A program made the translations under genes and the position numbers. From an uncultured Acidobacteriota bacterium (GTDB taxonomy: Bacteria > Acidobacteriota > Blastocatellia > Pyrinomonadales > Pyrinomonadaceae): 61,852 bases of DNA. The stretch covers positions 1 to 61,852 of the forward strand of contig CADEGD010000003.1 of the NCBI GenBank assembly GCA_902826795.1, written 5' to 3'. Each line of letters opens with the position of its first letter. Positions within the stretch are counted from its first letter, which is position 1. Of the stretch, positions 53,320-60,826 are shown piece by piece. The notes beneath the pieces are model-generated. The model was not told the origin of the DNA. It saw only the letters and a list, made by a program, of their open reading frames with translations, and searched no databases.

Positions 53320-53838
53320 ATGAGAGTTTTTACCCTGGGCTATCAGGGCTTGTCGTTAGACCTTTATACCGAGACGCTTGTCTCGGCAGGTGTTGGTACC
53401 CTGATCGATGTACGGCTCACGGCTTGGAGCTACAATCGAAAGTACATTAAAAGTGTTTTAGAACGAACAATGGCTGATGCCGATCTTGACTACGTTCACC
53501 TTAAAGACTGCGGTAATCCTTCCATAAACAGGAAAACGGCGAAGTCAGCCAAGGACTGCCTCGCGAAGTACCGTAAATACTTAGCGAAGAATCCACACTG
53601 TCTTGTCGAATTGAAAGAACAGATTAAAGCCGCTAGCGATTCGGGCCGTCCTGCTTGCCTTACCTGCTACGAGCGTGAGCCGCACGAATGCCACCGATCA
53701 ATCCTGCTCGATTTTCTGGTGTCCAGCGATCCGCGGATAAAGGTTTCCCATCTGGTAGTAGAAGATGGACTACCTAGAAAAGACGTGGAGTCGACTCCTT
53801 CTTCGGATACCAAAGCCCGACGATCGAAAAGTTCATAG
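53320..53838 (+). CDS. DUF488 family protein
   Basis: A 172-residue DUF488 protein. The start is the ATG of MRVFTLGYQGLSL, which is the standard family N-terminus (LGYQG, then LIDVRLTAWSYNRKY). An upstream extension from 53191 is Arg-rich and not family-like. The family Cys/His motif LTCYEREPHECHRSILLD is present near the C-terminus. The function of the family is unknown; members often accompany stress or defence genes. It converges on, and overlaps by 65 bp, the gene at 53774-54623, whose relatives I associate with DUF488 genes (unverified). Confidence 0.88.
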   Translation: MRVFTLGYQGLSLDLYTETLVSAGVGTLIDVRLTAWSYNRKYIKSVLERTMADADLDYVHLKDCGNPSINRKTAKSAKDCLAKYRKYLAKNPHCLVELKEQIKAASDSGRPACLTCYEREPHECHRSILLDFLVSSDPRIKVSHLVVEDGLPRKDVESTPSSDTKARRSKSS

Positions 53839-54623
53839 GATGGGCTTTAATGTTCCCCATGAAGAATTTTAGTCCATATTCATCAAGGTTGCATAGAGTT
53901 TCGAGCTTCTTTTTGGCTGCCTCCGCTCCATCCCTCCGAAGAAGTTCCTGCACTTCCCAGTCAAGTGCCTGACAACGATGGGTTTTGCAATCTTCCCCGA
54001 AGCAGCGCCAATGTACCTCTAGACGACTCGATACAAAGGCAAGCTTCCTTAACACTGGCACTGGATAGTCCTCAAACAATCTGTCCTGTTGAAGCCGTGC
54101 ATCATTCTCCGCCTTTAAAGTCTCAAATTTTTTTTTCGAATGCCTCTTTCTCTTCTTCTGGTCGAACCTTCTCAGAGATACCTAGGATTTCCTTAGGCTG
54201 GACAACGCCAAGTGAAGTTCCGGCGGAGGCTTGTGCTGCGACGAGATCCTCCATGGACTCAAATTGCCATGCGGGATTCCGAAAAATATATTCCGCTCGA
54301 AGTCCCCACTCGTCTCGAGTTGTTGGAATTGACTCACCAATGAGTATCGATTCGGCCTTAACTCGGAAGCTTTCAGGCCGAGTATCTCGATGATCCTTCT
54401 CAATTTCGGCGGTGATCCATTGGTACTTACCAAACCGCCGATCACCTTCGAGATATCTGTAACTAATTGGGTAAAGACGAACCGGTGCCCCATCCTCCAA
54501 TACACCTCCGGTGCAAACTGTCTCGATATAATTCCTGCTTAGCTCGGGATGCGTTTTTCCCCAAATAAGAATCTTTTTCTGCTGATAAGTCATAAACCTT
54601 TCAATTCGAGTGTCCCCGTTCAT
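53774..54623 (-). pseudogene. DUF488-associated hypothetical protein split by a one-base shift at an A9 run
   Basis: Two frames make one protein. The first (54623 to 54123) reads MTYQQKKILIWGKTHPELSR, TVCTGGVLEDGAPVRLYPIS and ends AFEKKI. The second continues FETLKAENDARLQQDRLFED and goes on through HWRCFGEDCKTHRCQALDWE to FFMGNIKAHPMNFSIVGLWY, stop at 53774. The join is a run of nine A on the coding strand (complement of 54128-54136); eight would give one frame of about 283 residues. A9 is a site where RNA polymerase can slip, so a full product might still be made; a sequencing error is equally possible. The Cys/His cluster (CFGEDCKTHRC) could bind metal. Function unknown. Its ATG overlaps the stop of the next gene upstream (ATGA). 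Confidence 0.7.
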
Positions 54624-55004
54624 GGCTTAAGTCCATGGTCGATTCCTCCGACTTGGGGCACATTCTCGAGCACCGTGATCTCACGATTCAAATCATCAAA
54701 AATTCGATATCGGCTCCCCACGCTTGGGCTGCCGCATACGCACACATTCGCCTCTGCCCCGCGGCGATGCTCGGATATCGCTATAGGCAACGATCAAATC
54801 TTTGCAATCGTTCATTTGCGTTCCATCCTCTCCAGGAAGAAAAGCAATCTCAAATATGCATTCTTCTTCAGCGCGCTCGTAGATTTTGGCCAGCATTTCA
54901 AAGAGCCTGTTACCAGCAACCACTGCCGTGCCTCTGATGGGGTCGGATTCTTCTGCCTTCTTATTTGGCTTGACTAGAAAGCTGTGAATTTGTGAAATCG
55001 CCAT
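54620..55004 (-). pseudogene. Hypothetical protein of the DUF488-linked locus, frame broken once
   Basis: The first frame starts at the ATG of MAISQIHSFLVKP (AGGAG upstream) and reads to YSDIRASPRG. After a G4 run near 54758 the plausible coding continues in another frame as EANVCVCGSPSVGSRYRIFD and then DLNREITVLENVP, ending GGIDHGLKP with its stop overlapping the next ATG. Removing one G restores a single frame of about 127 residues. The original frame instead ends at 54696. I recognise neither half by name, although the MAISQIHSFLV start recalls a conserved hypothetical family. It could also be a fusion of two different genes by deletion. Together with the A9-interrupted gene it forms a two-gene operon facing the DUF488 gene. 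Confidence 0.55.
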
Positions 55005-55250
55005 TCTTCTCAAAACTCCTAAGCTTGGAACAATTTTAGATCCGCTGGATTGAGCGAAGCATTCGGAAGAGAAGCGGAATACGGAAGGTGTTCTTTCTCA
55101 GGGTGGAAGCTTGCGCTCGCTTGGGGCGGAGCACGTCCTTAATTAAATTGAGCGGAAATTTAGCATCGAAGGCCCTTTTCCGCAACTGGTCAGTGATCTC
55201 GTAGTTTAGTCCTGGCCAGCTGCTTACGCAGTCGGTACCTGACAGGAGGT

Positions 55251-55274
55251 AGAACCGCCCGTGTGAACGGGTGG
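55251..55274. repeat. REP-like palindrome
   Basis: ACCGCCCGTGTGAACGGGTG core, the same style as the element in ygfZ at 16084. Confidence 0.6.
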
Positions 55275-55391
55275 GCGCCCTCACGATTTTGGATTTGGGA
55301 TTTTGGATTTCGGATTGGCGGTCCGATGGCCACGCTCGTTTGTGGTCGCGTTCGGTATAAAGAGAACCACTCCGTCGGCGAAACGCCGCCA

Positions 55392-55412
55392 CCCCTCCTT
55401 CGTAAGGAGGGG
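55392..55412. repeat. Palindrome CCCCTCCTT-CGT-AAGGAGGGG
   Basis: 9-bp perfect arms. A second copy with a different centre lies at 57130-57150, so it is dispersed. Both are followed by AGTT. Confidence 0.85.
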
Positions 55413-55479
55413 AGTTCTTTCGTGGCAAGTAGCTCGCTAGGCCCTTACTGCCATGCGGGCTTGTGCATTGGCAGACTGG

Positions 55480-55499
55480 CCGCCCGCTGACGCAGGCGG
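55480..55499. repeat. REP-like palindrome CCGCCCGC/GCAGGCGG
   Basis: A non-coding relative of the element found in frame inside ygfZ (16084-16103). Confidence 0.75.
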
Positions 55500-55863
55500 T
55501 TCTGACACGGAGACCCTTACTAACGTGCGGGCTTCTGCATTTCCCTGCGCCCTTACGCGAAACTGGATACCGCCGGACGGTCAAATTGACTCTTGCGTAA
55601 ATTATAGATTAAAGGCATACTTCCAGATGTTTTTGCTCTCTATAGGCGTGCGTCTCGGTTGGCGTGCGGCGGTCCGGTCAGAAGCTAAGCGGCGCTGGGT
55701 TCGGGTTCGTTTTCTGGAGAGTGTGGTGATTGGGATACGGGAAGCTTTTGATCTTTTTTGGTAAGGTAGCGTCGCTGAAGGATCGGTCACAAGTCCTGCG
55801 GGAACTTTCCATCTTTACCTGCCTTGTCTCTTGCTTCTTTCAAGGATCGATAATTAGAGGAAA

Positions 55864-56211
55864 ATGAGTACGAAACTTTACGTTGGAAATCTTTCTTTTC
55901 GTGTCACCAGTGACGATCTTCAAGAACATTTTGCTACGGCCGGCGAGGTGAACTCGGCGAACGTTGTGATGGACCGCGAGACGGGCCGTTCGCGCGGATT
56001 CGGGTTCGTCGAGATGGCGAGCGAAGATGCGGCGAATAACGCGATCGCCCAGTTCAACGGCCAGGACTACGACGGCCGCAACATGGTCGTGAACGAAGCC
56101 CGCCCGCGTGAGGACAGTCGCGGCGGTGGCGGAGGCGGCGGCCGTGGAGGACGCGGCGGTGGTGGCGGATACGGCGGAGGCGGCGGCCGAGACCGCGGCG
56201 ACCGTTGGTAG
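55864..56211 (+). CDS. RNA-binding protein, RRM with Gly-rich tail
   Basis: A 115-residue RNA-binding protein. One RRM domain occupies residues 4-82, with RNP2 LYVGNLSF and RNP1 RGFGFVEM, followed by an Arg/Gly-rich tail (GGRGGRGGGGGYGG). This is the usual bacterial cold-inducible Rbp type, which binds single-stranded RNA as a chaperone. GAGG precedes the ATG. The long non-coding stretch upstream could include a temperature-responsive leader (inference only). A terminator follows. Confidence 0.95.
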   Translation: MSTKLYVGNLSFRVTSDDLQEHFATAGEVNSANVVMDRETGRSRGFGFVEMASEDAANNAIAQFNGQDYDGRNMVVNEARPREDSRGGGGGGGRGGRGGGGGYGGGGGRDRGDRW

Positions 56212-56216
56212 TTTTA

Positions 56217-56243
56217 GACAAGGGAGCTTCGGCTCCCTTTTTC
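56217..56243 (+). terminator. Rho-independent terminator after the RRM gene
   Basis: AAGGGAGC-TTCG-GCTCCCTT followed by TTT. Confidence 0.92.
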
Positions 56244-56282
56244 GTTTCGTGCCTCTAGTTAGTGTTAGAATCGAGCCTGGAT

Positions 56283-56510
56283 ATGCCAAATACGATACAG
56301 CTCACACTCGAACTGCCGCCGAGCATTACAAAAGACGAGACGCAGACCTTACTCGCAATCAAATTGTATGAGACTGGTCGTCTTTCGCTGGGTAAAGCTG
56401 CTGAATTGGCCGGATATTCGATCCGTGCTTTCGTCGAGATATTAAGCCATCATAACGTCGCGGTAATTGACTATTCGCCGGACGAGCTAAGCCAGGAGTT
56501 GGCCTCTTGA
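56283..56510 (+). CDS. UPF0175 family antitoxin
   Basis: A 75-residue UPF0175 protein with a helix-turn-helix (LSLGKAAELAGYSIRAFVEIL, quoted here as LSLGKAAELAGYS, residues 36-48). The start is the ATG of MPNTIQLTLELP; an upstream in-frame ATG at 56262 adds MLESSLD and is less family-like. These proteins are antitoxins that pair with DUF3368 toxins and usually autoregulate the operon. The stop overlaps the toxin start (TTGA at 56507). Confidence 0.85.
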   Translation: MPNTIQLTLELPPSITKDETQTLLAIKLYETGRLSLGKAAELAGYSIRAFVEILSHHNVAVIDYSPDELSQELAS

Positions 56511-56962
56511 AGGAGCCGGTGGTTCTCGATAGTACCTGCCTTATCGGATTTGAAAGAATTGGCAAGCTAGAACTCCTTCCAACTCTCTTTGAGCCAATAC
56601 TCATTCCACCGGCTGTTTATGCTGAGTTTGCCAAGCCAAATCAATGGCTATTGGTCGATCAAAGGTTTGACGCTTCGCTAGCAAGTGTTCTTCGGATGGC
56701 TCTCGGGGCTGGCGAATCGGAAGCCATCGCCCTTGCGAAACAGCTGAATATTCGCTTCGCGACGGATGACCGACAGGCCCGAGCGGCCGCCCAACAACTC
56801 GGACTGCGGATAGTCGGAACCGTCGGAATTCTGTTGAGGGCCAAATCCGCCGGAGTTGTTAACGCTATCACTCCATTGCTTGACGCCCTTGATCAAAGCG
56901 GCTTTCGCATCGGCCAGACGCTTCGCGATGAAGCAATCCGAGTCGCGAACGAAGATGGGTAA
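56507..56962 (+). CDS. DUF3368 PIN-like toxin
   Basis: A 151-residue PIN-like RNase toxin. Acidic residues at the expected positions are VVLDSTCLIGF (Asp8), GAGESEAIALA (Glu) and ATDDRQAR (Asp pair). It starts at TTG within the antitoxin stop (TTGA overlap), which fits translational coupling. The gene is intact, unlike the DUF5615 toxin elsewhere in the window. Confidence 0.88.
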   Translation: MKEPVVLDSTCLIGFERIGKLELLPTLFEPILIPPAVYAEFAKPNQWLLVDQRFDASLASVLRMALGAGESEAIALAKQLNIRFATDDRQARAAAQQLGLRIVGTVGILLRAKSAGVVNAITPLLDALDQSGFRIGQTLRDEAIRVANEDG

Positions 56963-57022
56963 GACTTGACGACCTATCTGAAAAGAAGCGGAGCCTCGGC
57001 TCCCTTTTTGTTTTCTGTTTTT

Positions 57023-57067
57023 CTTATTTTGTGGTTTATCTTTATTTTTTCGACCACAGAATAAGAA
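57023..57067. repeat. Inverted repeat CTTATTTTGTGGT / ACCACAGAATAAG
   Basis: 13-bp arms with one mismatch, followed by an AAG-rich tract. It is the same family as 46031-46068. Confidence 0.8.
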
Positions 57068-57129
57068 GAAGAATACACGAACAAAGAAGAATAAAGAGAG
57101 AACCGCCCCGTCAGCCGAAGCGGCTGCCA

Positions 57130-57150
57130 CCCCTCCTTCTTAAGGAGGGG
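57130..57150. repeat. Palindrome CCCCTCCTT-CTT-AAGGAGGGG
   Basis: Second copy of the element at 55392-55412, with identical arms and a changed centre. Confidence 0.85.
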
Positions 57151-57313
57151 AGTTTTCGCGCCAACTAGCCGACTCTTTGAGCTTTGTGTGTCCGCCTGGT
57201 TTTCTTTTGCCCTTCTTCTGTCAGGAGGTGATAAGATAGCGCCATTCCGCAATTTTTTAATTTTTGCCCGAGTCCTTCGGGTGGTGAACTTTTGATCTCA
57301 GAAAGGAGCAAAT

Positions 57314-58825
57314 ATGGAAGGCACAAAAAAGTCGTACGACATTCCGAAATTCAAAGAACAATACGAGAACTACATCGGCGGCGAGTGGGTAGCGCCGAAG
57401 AGCGGTGAATATTTTGACTGCATCTCGCCGGTGGACGGCAAATCGTTCACGAAAGTGGCGAGGTCAAATGAAGAAGATGTGAACGCGGCCCTCGATGCGG
57501 CTCACGAAGCATTCAAGACCTGGGGCAAAACGTCGGTAACCGAGCGGAGCAACATCCTGCTAAAGATCGCCGACCGGATGGAGCAGAATCTTGAACTGCT
57601 CGCACGCGCCGAGACGTGGGACAACGGCAAGCCGATCCGCGAGACGACGGCGGCCGATCTACCGTTGGCGATCGACCACTTCAGATATTTTGCGAGCGTG
57701 ATCCGAGCGGAGGAAGGCTCGGCGAGCGAGCTTGATCAGAACACGCTGTCGGTGATCATCAAGGAGCCGCTCGGCGTGGTCGGGCAGATCATCCCGTGGA
57801 ATTTTCCGCTTCTGATGGCTACTTGGAAGCTCGCACCGGCACTCGCGGCGGGTAACTGCGTCGTGATCAAACCTGCCGAGCAGACGCCCGCTTCGGTCAT
57901 GGTGTGGGCGGAGCTGATCGGCGATCTGCTGCCGAAAGGCGTGTTGAATATCGTCAACGGATTCGGCGTCGAGGCGGGCAAGCCGCTCGCGACTTCCGAA
58001 AGGATCGCGAAGGTTGCGTTCACGGGCGAGACGACTACCGGCCGTTTGATCATGCAGTACGCCTCGCAGAATCTGATCCCCGTCACGCTCGAACTTGGCG
58101 GCAAATCGCCGAACATTTTCTTTGAAAGCGTGATGGACGTGGACGACGAATTCTTCGACAAGTGTCTCGAAGGAGCGACGCTGTTCGCGTTGAATCAAGG
58201 TGAAGTCTGCACGTGCCCGTCTCGCGTGCTCGTGCAGGAATCGATCGCCGAGAAATTCATTCCGCGATTCGTCGACCGCGTGAAGCAAATCAAGATGGGG
58301 CATCCGCTCGACCCGTCGACTATGATGGGAGCACAGGCAAGCAAGGACCAGTATGAGAAGATCCTGAACTATCTGCAGATCGGCAAGGACGAGGGTGCTG
58401 AAGTCCTCGTGGGCGGAAACGCGTACAAGAATTCCGACCTCGAAGACGGCTACTACGTCGAGCCGACCGTGATGAAGGGCCACAACAAGATGCGCGTGTT
58501 CCAGGAAGAGATCTTCGGCCCGGTCACGTGTCTGACGACCTTTAAGGACGTTGACGAAGCAATCGAGATCGCTAACGATACGTTGTATGGATTGGGCGCG
58601 GGAGTTTGGACTCGCGACGCTCACGAGCTTTACCGCGTACCGCGTGCCATCGAAGCAGGACGTGTCTGGGTGAACAATTATCACGCCTACCCTGCCCACG
58701 CTCCGTTCGGCGGCTACAAGAAATCCGGCTTCGGCCGCGAGAATCACCTGATGATGCTCGACCACTACCGCCAAACAAAGAACATGCTCATCTCCTACGA
58801 CAAAAAGGCGATGGGATTCTTTTAG
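57314..58825 (+). CDS. NAD(P)-dependent aldehyde dehydrogenase (acetaldehyde type)
   Basis: Oxidises aldehydes to acids with NAD(P) in the cytoplasm. Motifs in order are [43 protein letters not shown], the catalytic Glu in [12 protein letters not shown], the nucleophile region [27 protein letters not shown] and [14 protein letters not shown]. Two cysteines (VCTC) sit in the active-site loop; the first is the usual nucleophile. Length 503 is standard. AAAGGAG lies at good spacing before the ATG. The DUF779 gene follows, as it commonly does in this ALDH group. Confidence 0.95.
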   Translation: MEGTKKSYDIPKFKEQYENYIGGEWVAPKSGEYFDCISPVDGKSFTKVARSNEEDVNAALDAAHEAFKTWGKTSVTERSNILLKIADRMEQNLELLARAETWDNGKPIRETTAADLPLAIDHFRYFASVIRAEEGSASELDQNTLSVIIKEPLGVVGQIIPWNFPLLMATWKLAPALAAGNCVVIKPAEQTPASVMVWAELIGDLLPKGVLNIVNGFGVEAGKPLATSERIAKVAFTGETTTGRLIMQYASQNLIPVTLELGGKSPNIFFESVMDVDDEFFDKCLEGATLFALNQGEVCTCPSRVLVQESIAEKFIPRFVDRVKQIKMGHPLDPSTMMGAQASKDQYEKILNYLQIGKDEGAEVLVGGNAYKNSDLEDGYYVEPTVMKGHNKMRVFQEEIFGPVTCLTTFKDVDEAIEIANDTLYGLGAGVWTRDAHELYRVPRAIEAGRVWVNNYHAYPAHAPFGGYKKSGFGRENHLMMLDHYRQTKNMLISYDKKAMGFF

Positions 58826-58830
58826 ATTTC

Positions 58831-58906
58831 TTTGCCCGCGAATAACGCGAAAAAGACGCGAATTTTTTGATCGTTCACGCGACATTAAGCGTTTTTCGCG
58901 GGCAAA
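58831..58906. repeat. Inverted repeat TTGCCCGCGA / TCGCGGGCAA before the DUF779 gene
   Basis: 10-bp arms at 58832-58841 and 58896-58905 enclose further short inverted words (ACGCGAA). A second member at 59311-59384 lies just after the DUF779 gene. Confidence 0.85.
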
Positions 58907-58913
58907 AACTCTT

Positions 58914-59306
58914 ATGGCATTATCACGCGTAAAGATAACTGAAGAGGCTTCGAAGATCGTCGACCAACTCCGCGACAAGCATGGTGAGTTGATGTTTCAT
59001 CAGTCGGGCGGGTGCTGTGATGGGAGTTCGCCGATGTGTTTTCCGAAAGGTGAGTTCATCGTCGGGTCGAGCGACGTATGGCTGGGCGAGGTGGCGGGCT
59101 GTGATTTCTATATGGCGAAGGACCAGTTCGAATTCTGGCAGCACACCGAACTCACCATCGACATCACCGAAGGCCGCGGAGCGAGCTTTTCGCTTGAGAT
59201 CCCGCTGGGGCTGAGGTTTGTGACGAAGTCGCGCGTGTTTAGTTACGAGGAATCACAGAATCTAGTCGAGACGCATCGCGGCGATGTCGCAGTAGCGAAA
59301 GGCTAA
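58914..59306 (+). CDS. DUF779 family protein
   Basis: A 130-residue protein of the DUF779 family, often encoded beside aldehyde dehydrogenases, as here. Conserved Cys are seen in HQSGGCCDGSSPMCFP (residues 30-45), which could form a metal or redox site; VAGCDFYM adds another. No signal peptide. The role is unknown, although its constant partnership suggests help in aldehyde metabolism (inference). It is bracketed by two copies of one inverted-repeat family. Confidence 0.9.
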   Translation: MALSRVKITEEASKIVDQLRDKHGELMFHQSGGCCDGSSPMCFPKGEFIVGSSDVWLGEVAGCDFYMAKDQFEFWQHTELTIDITEGRGASFSLEIPLGLRFVTKSRVFSYEESQNLVETHRGDVAVAKG

Positions 59307-59310
59307 GAGG

Positions 59311-59384
59311 TTGCCCGCGAATTACGCGAATAAACGCGAATAAGAATAGTCATTCATTATCGTTTCACGTGATTAGCGGGCAAA
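59311..59384. repeat. Inverted repeat TTGCCCGC / GCGGGCAA after the DUF779 gene
   Basis: Arms at 59311-59318 and 59375-59383, with inner ACGCGAAT words. Second copy of the element at 58831. It ends about 10 nt before the next ATG, so it lies in the leader of the ArsC-like gene. Confidence 0.85.
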
Positions 59385-59392
59385 ATACTGTT

Positions 59393-59728
59393 ATGAAGAT
59401 CACCGTCTACGAAAAACCTACCTGAACGACTTGCCGGAACTTGGCCACGCTGTTCCGTGAGAACGGCATTGATTTCGACAAGGTCAATTATTTCAACGAA
59501 CCGTTTACCGCCGAGCGGCTGAAGAAACTTGCGAATAAGGCCGGCGTGAGACCAATCGAGATGACTCGCGGAGCGGCATCGGCGGGATTGACGAAAGACA
59601 CGCCGGACGCCGAAGTGATCGCCGCGATGGTTGCCGACCCGAATCTGATCCAGCGGCCGATAGTCGAGGTTGGTGACCGTGCCGTCGTCGCAAGGCCGAT
59701 CGATAAAGCTCTCGCGTTGATCAAGTGA
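59393..59728 (+). CDS. ArsC/Spx-family reductase with in-frame TGA at the first active-site Cys; candidate selenoprotein
   Basis: A thioredoxin-fold protein of the ArsC/Spx/YffB group, 111 residues if the TGA is read. From the ATG at 59393 the frame gives MKITVYEKPT, then TGA (59423-59425), then TTCRNLATLFRENGIDFDKV, continuing NYFNEPFTAERLKKLANKAG and ending DLIQRPIVEVGDRAVVARPI. Relatives read YEKPTCTTCRKL, so the TGA replaces exactly the first, catalytic Cys of the CxxC. Everything after it is intact and in frame, and total length is normal. A hairpin begins 9 nt after the TGA (CGGAAC/GTTCCG, 59435-59457), as bacterial SECIS elements do. If read as selenocysteine this is a U-T-T-C redox enzyme. 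The alternative is a one-base change of TGC/TGT to TGA. No sel genes are in the window. Confidence 0.75.
59435..59457 (+). promoter_or_regulatory. SECIS-like hairpin downstream of the in-frame TGA
   Basis: CGGAAC (59435-59440) pairs with GTTCCG (59452-59457) around an 11-nt loop TTGGCCACGCT. The loop G residues lie 18-19 nt after the TGA, close to the position of the conserved loop G in bacterial SECIS elements. The six-bp stem is perfect. Evidence is structural only; the hairpin is also coding sequence, so chance pairing is possible. Confidence 0.45.
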
Positions 59729-59803
59729 ACCTAAACAGGAGCAGTTTCTCTCTACGCCCTAGTCTCTCTGTGCGCTCTGCTGCCTCTGTGGTAAAAACTA
59801 TCT

Positions 59804-60268
59804 ATGAGCCTCACTAACGGAAGCGGTAACGGCGATGTGCCGAAGCCGAAGAACGTGCTCGGCGGTGATCTGAAAGTTTGCTGCACGGCGCCGATGACGG
59901 GATTTTATCGCGACGGTTACTGCAAAACGGGCGTGGACGACCGCGGGCGTCATACAGTCTGCATCGTTGCGACCGCCGAGTTTCTCGAATATTCGAAAGC
60001 GGCTGGTAACGATCTTTCAACGCCGATGCCGCAGTTCAGGTTTCCCGGACTTCAGCACGGCGATAAATGGTGTCTCGTCGCGATGCGATATGCTCAAGCA
60101 TTAGCGGATGGAATGGCTCCGAAGGTTGTCTTGGAAGCGACGCACGAATCGACGCTCGAGTTCGTGTCACTTGAAGATCTGAAGCGAACGCGGTTTAGAG
60201 TTCAAGCTTTCGCTTGTTTCCGTTGCCTCAAAGCGTCTTGCAGCGGCCGACAACAAGCTGAAGCTTGA
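59804..60268 (+). CDS. DUF2237 family protein with repeat-encoded C-terminus
   Basis: A 154-residue DUF2237 protein (function unknown, possibly metal- or DNA-related). The family core is NVLGGDLKVCCTAPMTGFYR (residues 15-34) with GYCKTG and a later GDKWCLVAMRYAQAL, giving the conserved cysteines. The family normally ends soon after LEFVSLEDLKRY. Here the frame continues through an inverted-repeat element (60197-60273), adding RVQAFACFRCLKASCSGRQQ and AEA. The element therefore replaced the native stop and added about 25 residues, including three new cysteines. Confidence 0.88.
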   Translation: MSLTNGSGNGDVPKPKNVLGGDLKVCCTAPMTGFYRDGYCKTGVDDRGRHTVCIVATAEFLEYSKAAGNDLSTPMPQFRFPGLQHGDKWCLVAMRYAQALADGMAPKVVLEATHESTLEFVSLEDLKRTRFRVQAFACFRCLKASCSGRQQAEA

Positions 60269-60273
60269 ACTCT
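60197..60273. repeat. Inverted repeat inserted at the 3' end of the DUF2237 gene
   Basis: AGAGTTCAAGCTT (60197-60209) and AAGCTTGAACTCT (60261-60273) are exact complements around 51 nt with further weak pairing. It supplies the last codons and stop of the DUF2237 gene. Confidence 0.85.
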
Positions 60274-60286
60274 CTGAACACCGAAT

Positions 60287-60754
60287 ATGGAGAGCATCGC
60301 GCATCTTCGACATCTTTATACTTACAACGACTGGGCTAACCGGCGCATTTTGGTCGCGGTGAAGGGTTCAGGCTCTGAGCGGTGCTGCCAGATCCTGGCT
60401 CATCTGCTGGTCACCGAGATGGAATATTACGAGCGGCTTTTCGGCAAAGATTCGACCGGGTTCAACTTTTGGCCGGATCTGACAGTAGAAGATTGCGGCG
60501 AGTTGGCACGAGCCGTCTCGCAGGCATACGAAAAACTCTTGCGCAGATTTGATGATGAAGGGCTCGAGATAATCGCAAAGTACCGATCAAGCGAAGGCAT
60601 CCCATATCAAAACACTTACCGCGAACATCTCACTCACGTGCTGATGCATTCATCCACCCACCGCGGCAACATCATGCTCAAGCTTCGCGAAGAAGGCTTT
60701 GAACCGCCGAAGATCGACTACATAATCTATCTGAGAGAAACGAAGTATATTTAG
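60287..60754 (+). CDS. DinB family protein
   Basis: A 155-residue DinB-superfamily four-helix protein. The pattern LRHLYTYNDWANRRIL at the start, CQILAHLLVTEMEYYERL (first metal His) and LTHVLMHSSTHRGNIML (His pair) give the usual three-His site. Such proteins are metal-dependent thiol-handling or damage-induced enzymes. It starts 18 nt after the DUF2237 stop, probably in one operon. Confidence 0.9.
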   Translation: MESIAHLRHLYTYNDWANRRILVAVKGSGSERCCQILAHLLVTEMEYYERLFGKDSTGFNFWPDLTVEDCGELARAVSQAYEKLLRRFDDEGLEIIAKYRSSEGIPYQNTYREHLTHVLMHSSTHRGNIMLKLREEGFEPPKIDYIIYLRETKYI

Positions 60755-60786
60755 CTTGTTAATTAAAGAGAATTGGTGTTAAATAC

Positions 60787-60816
60787 AGAGTGAGAGACGG
60801 CGAAAGCCGCCCCTCA
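60787..60816. terminator. Hairpin between the DinB gene and the small minus-strand gene
   Basis: GTGAGAGACGGCGAAAGCCG followed by CCCCTCAC folds as a stem with a GAAA loop. T runs are weak on both strands, so termination is only likely, not certain. Confidence 0.5.
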
Positions 60817-60826
60817 CGGAGTAAAC

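Larger units (their letters stand above)
55014..55863. other. Repeat graveyard, 850 nt without a convincing gene
   Basis: The region carries several different short repeats: AGAACCGCCCGTGTGAACGG with GTGGG (55251), the words TTTGGATTTGGGATTTTGG (near 55291), CCCCTCCTTCGTAAGGAGGG with G (55392), CCGCCCGCTGACGCAGGCGG (55480), and two related words with GCGGGCTTGTGCAT / GCGGGCTTCTGCAT (near 55455 and 55529). The long minus-strand frame 55036-55584 is read through these repeats. From about 55615 to 55800 there is a GC-rich stretch before the RRM gene whose nature I cannot tell; it may be a long 5' leader. Confidence 0.6.
56963..57313. other. Intergenic repeats before the aldehyde dehydrogenase gene
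   Basis: About 350 nt holding an inverted repeat of the ACCACAGAATAAG family (57023-57067) and the palindrome CCCCTCCTT/AAGGAGGGG (57130-57150). The last 60 nt, with GAAAGGAGC before the ATG, form the leader of the dehydrogenase gene. No gene seen. Confidence 0.65.

Noticed and set aside
55036..55584. 182-codon minus-strand frame
   Set aside because: It is read through several dispersed repeats (its SPHVSKGL / SPHGSKGL and NPKSKI peptides are repeat words) and has no ribosome site.
55680..55710. AGAAGCTAAGCGGCGCT as part of a 5S rRNA
   Set aside because: Only a short word is similar; the flanking helices of 5S rRNA are absent.
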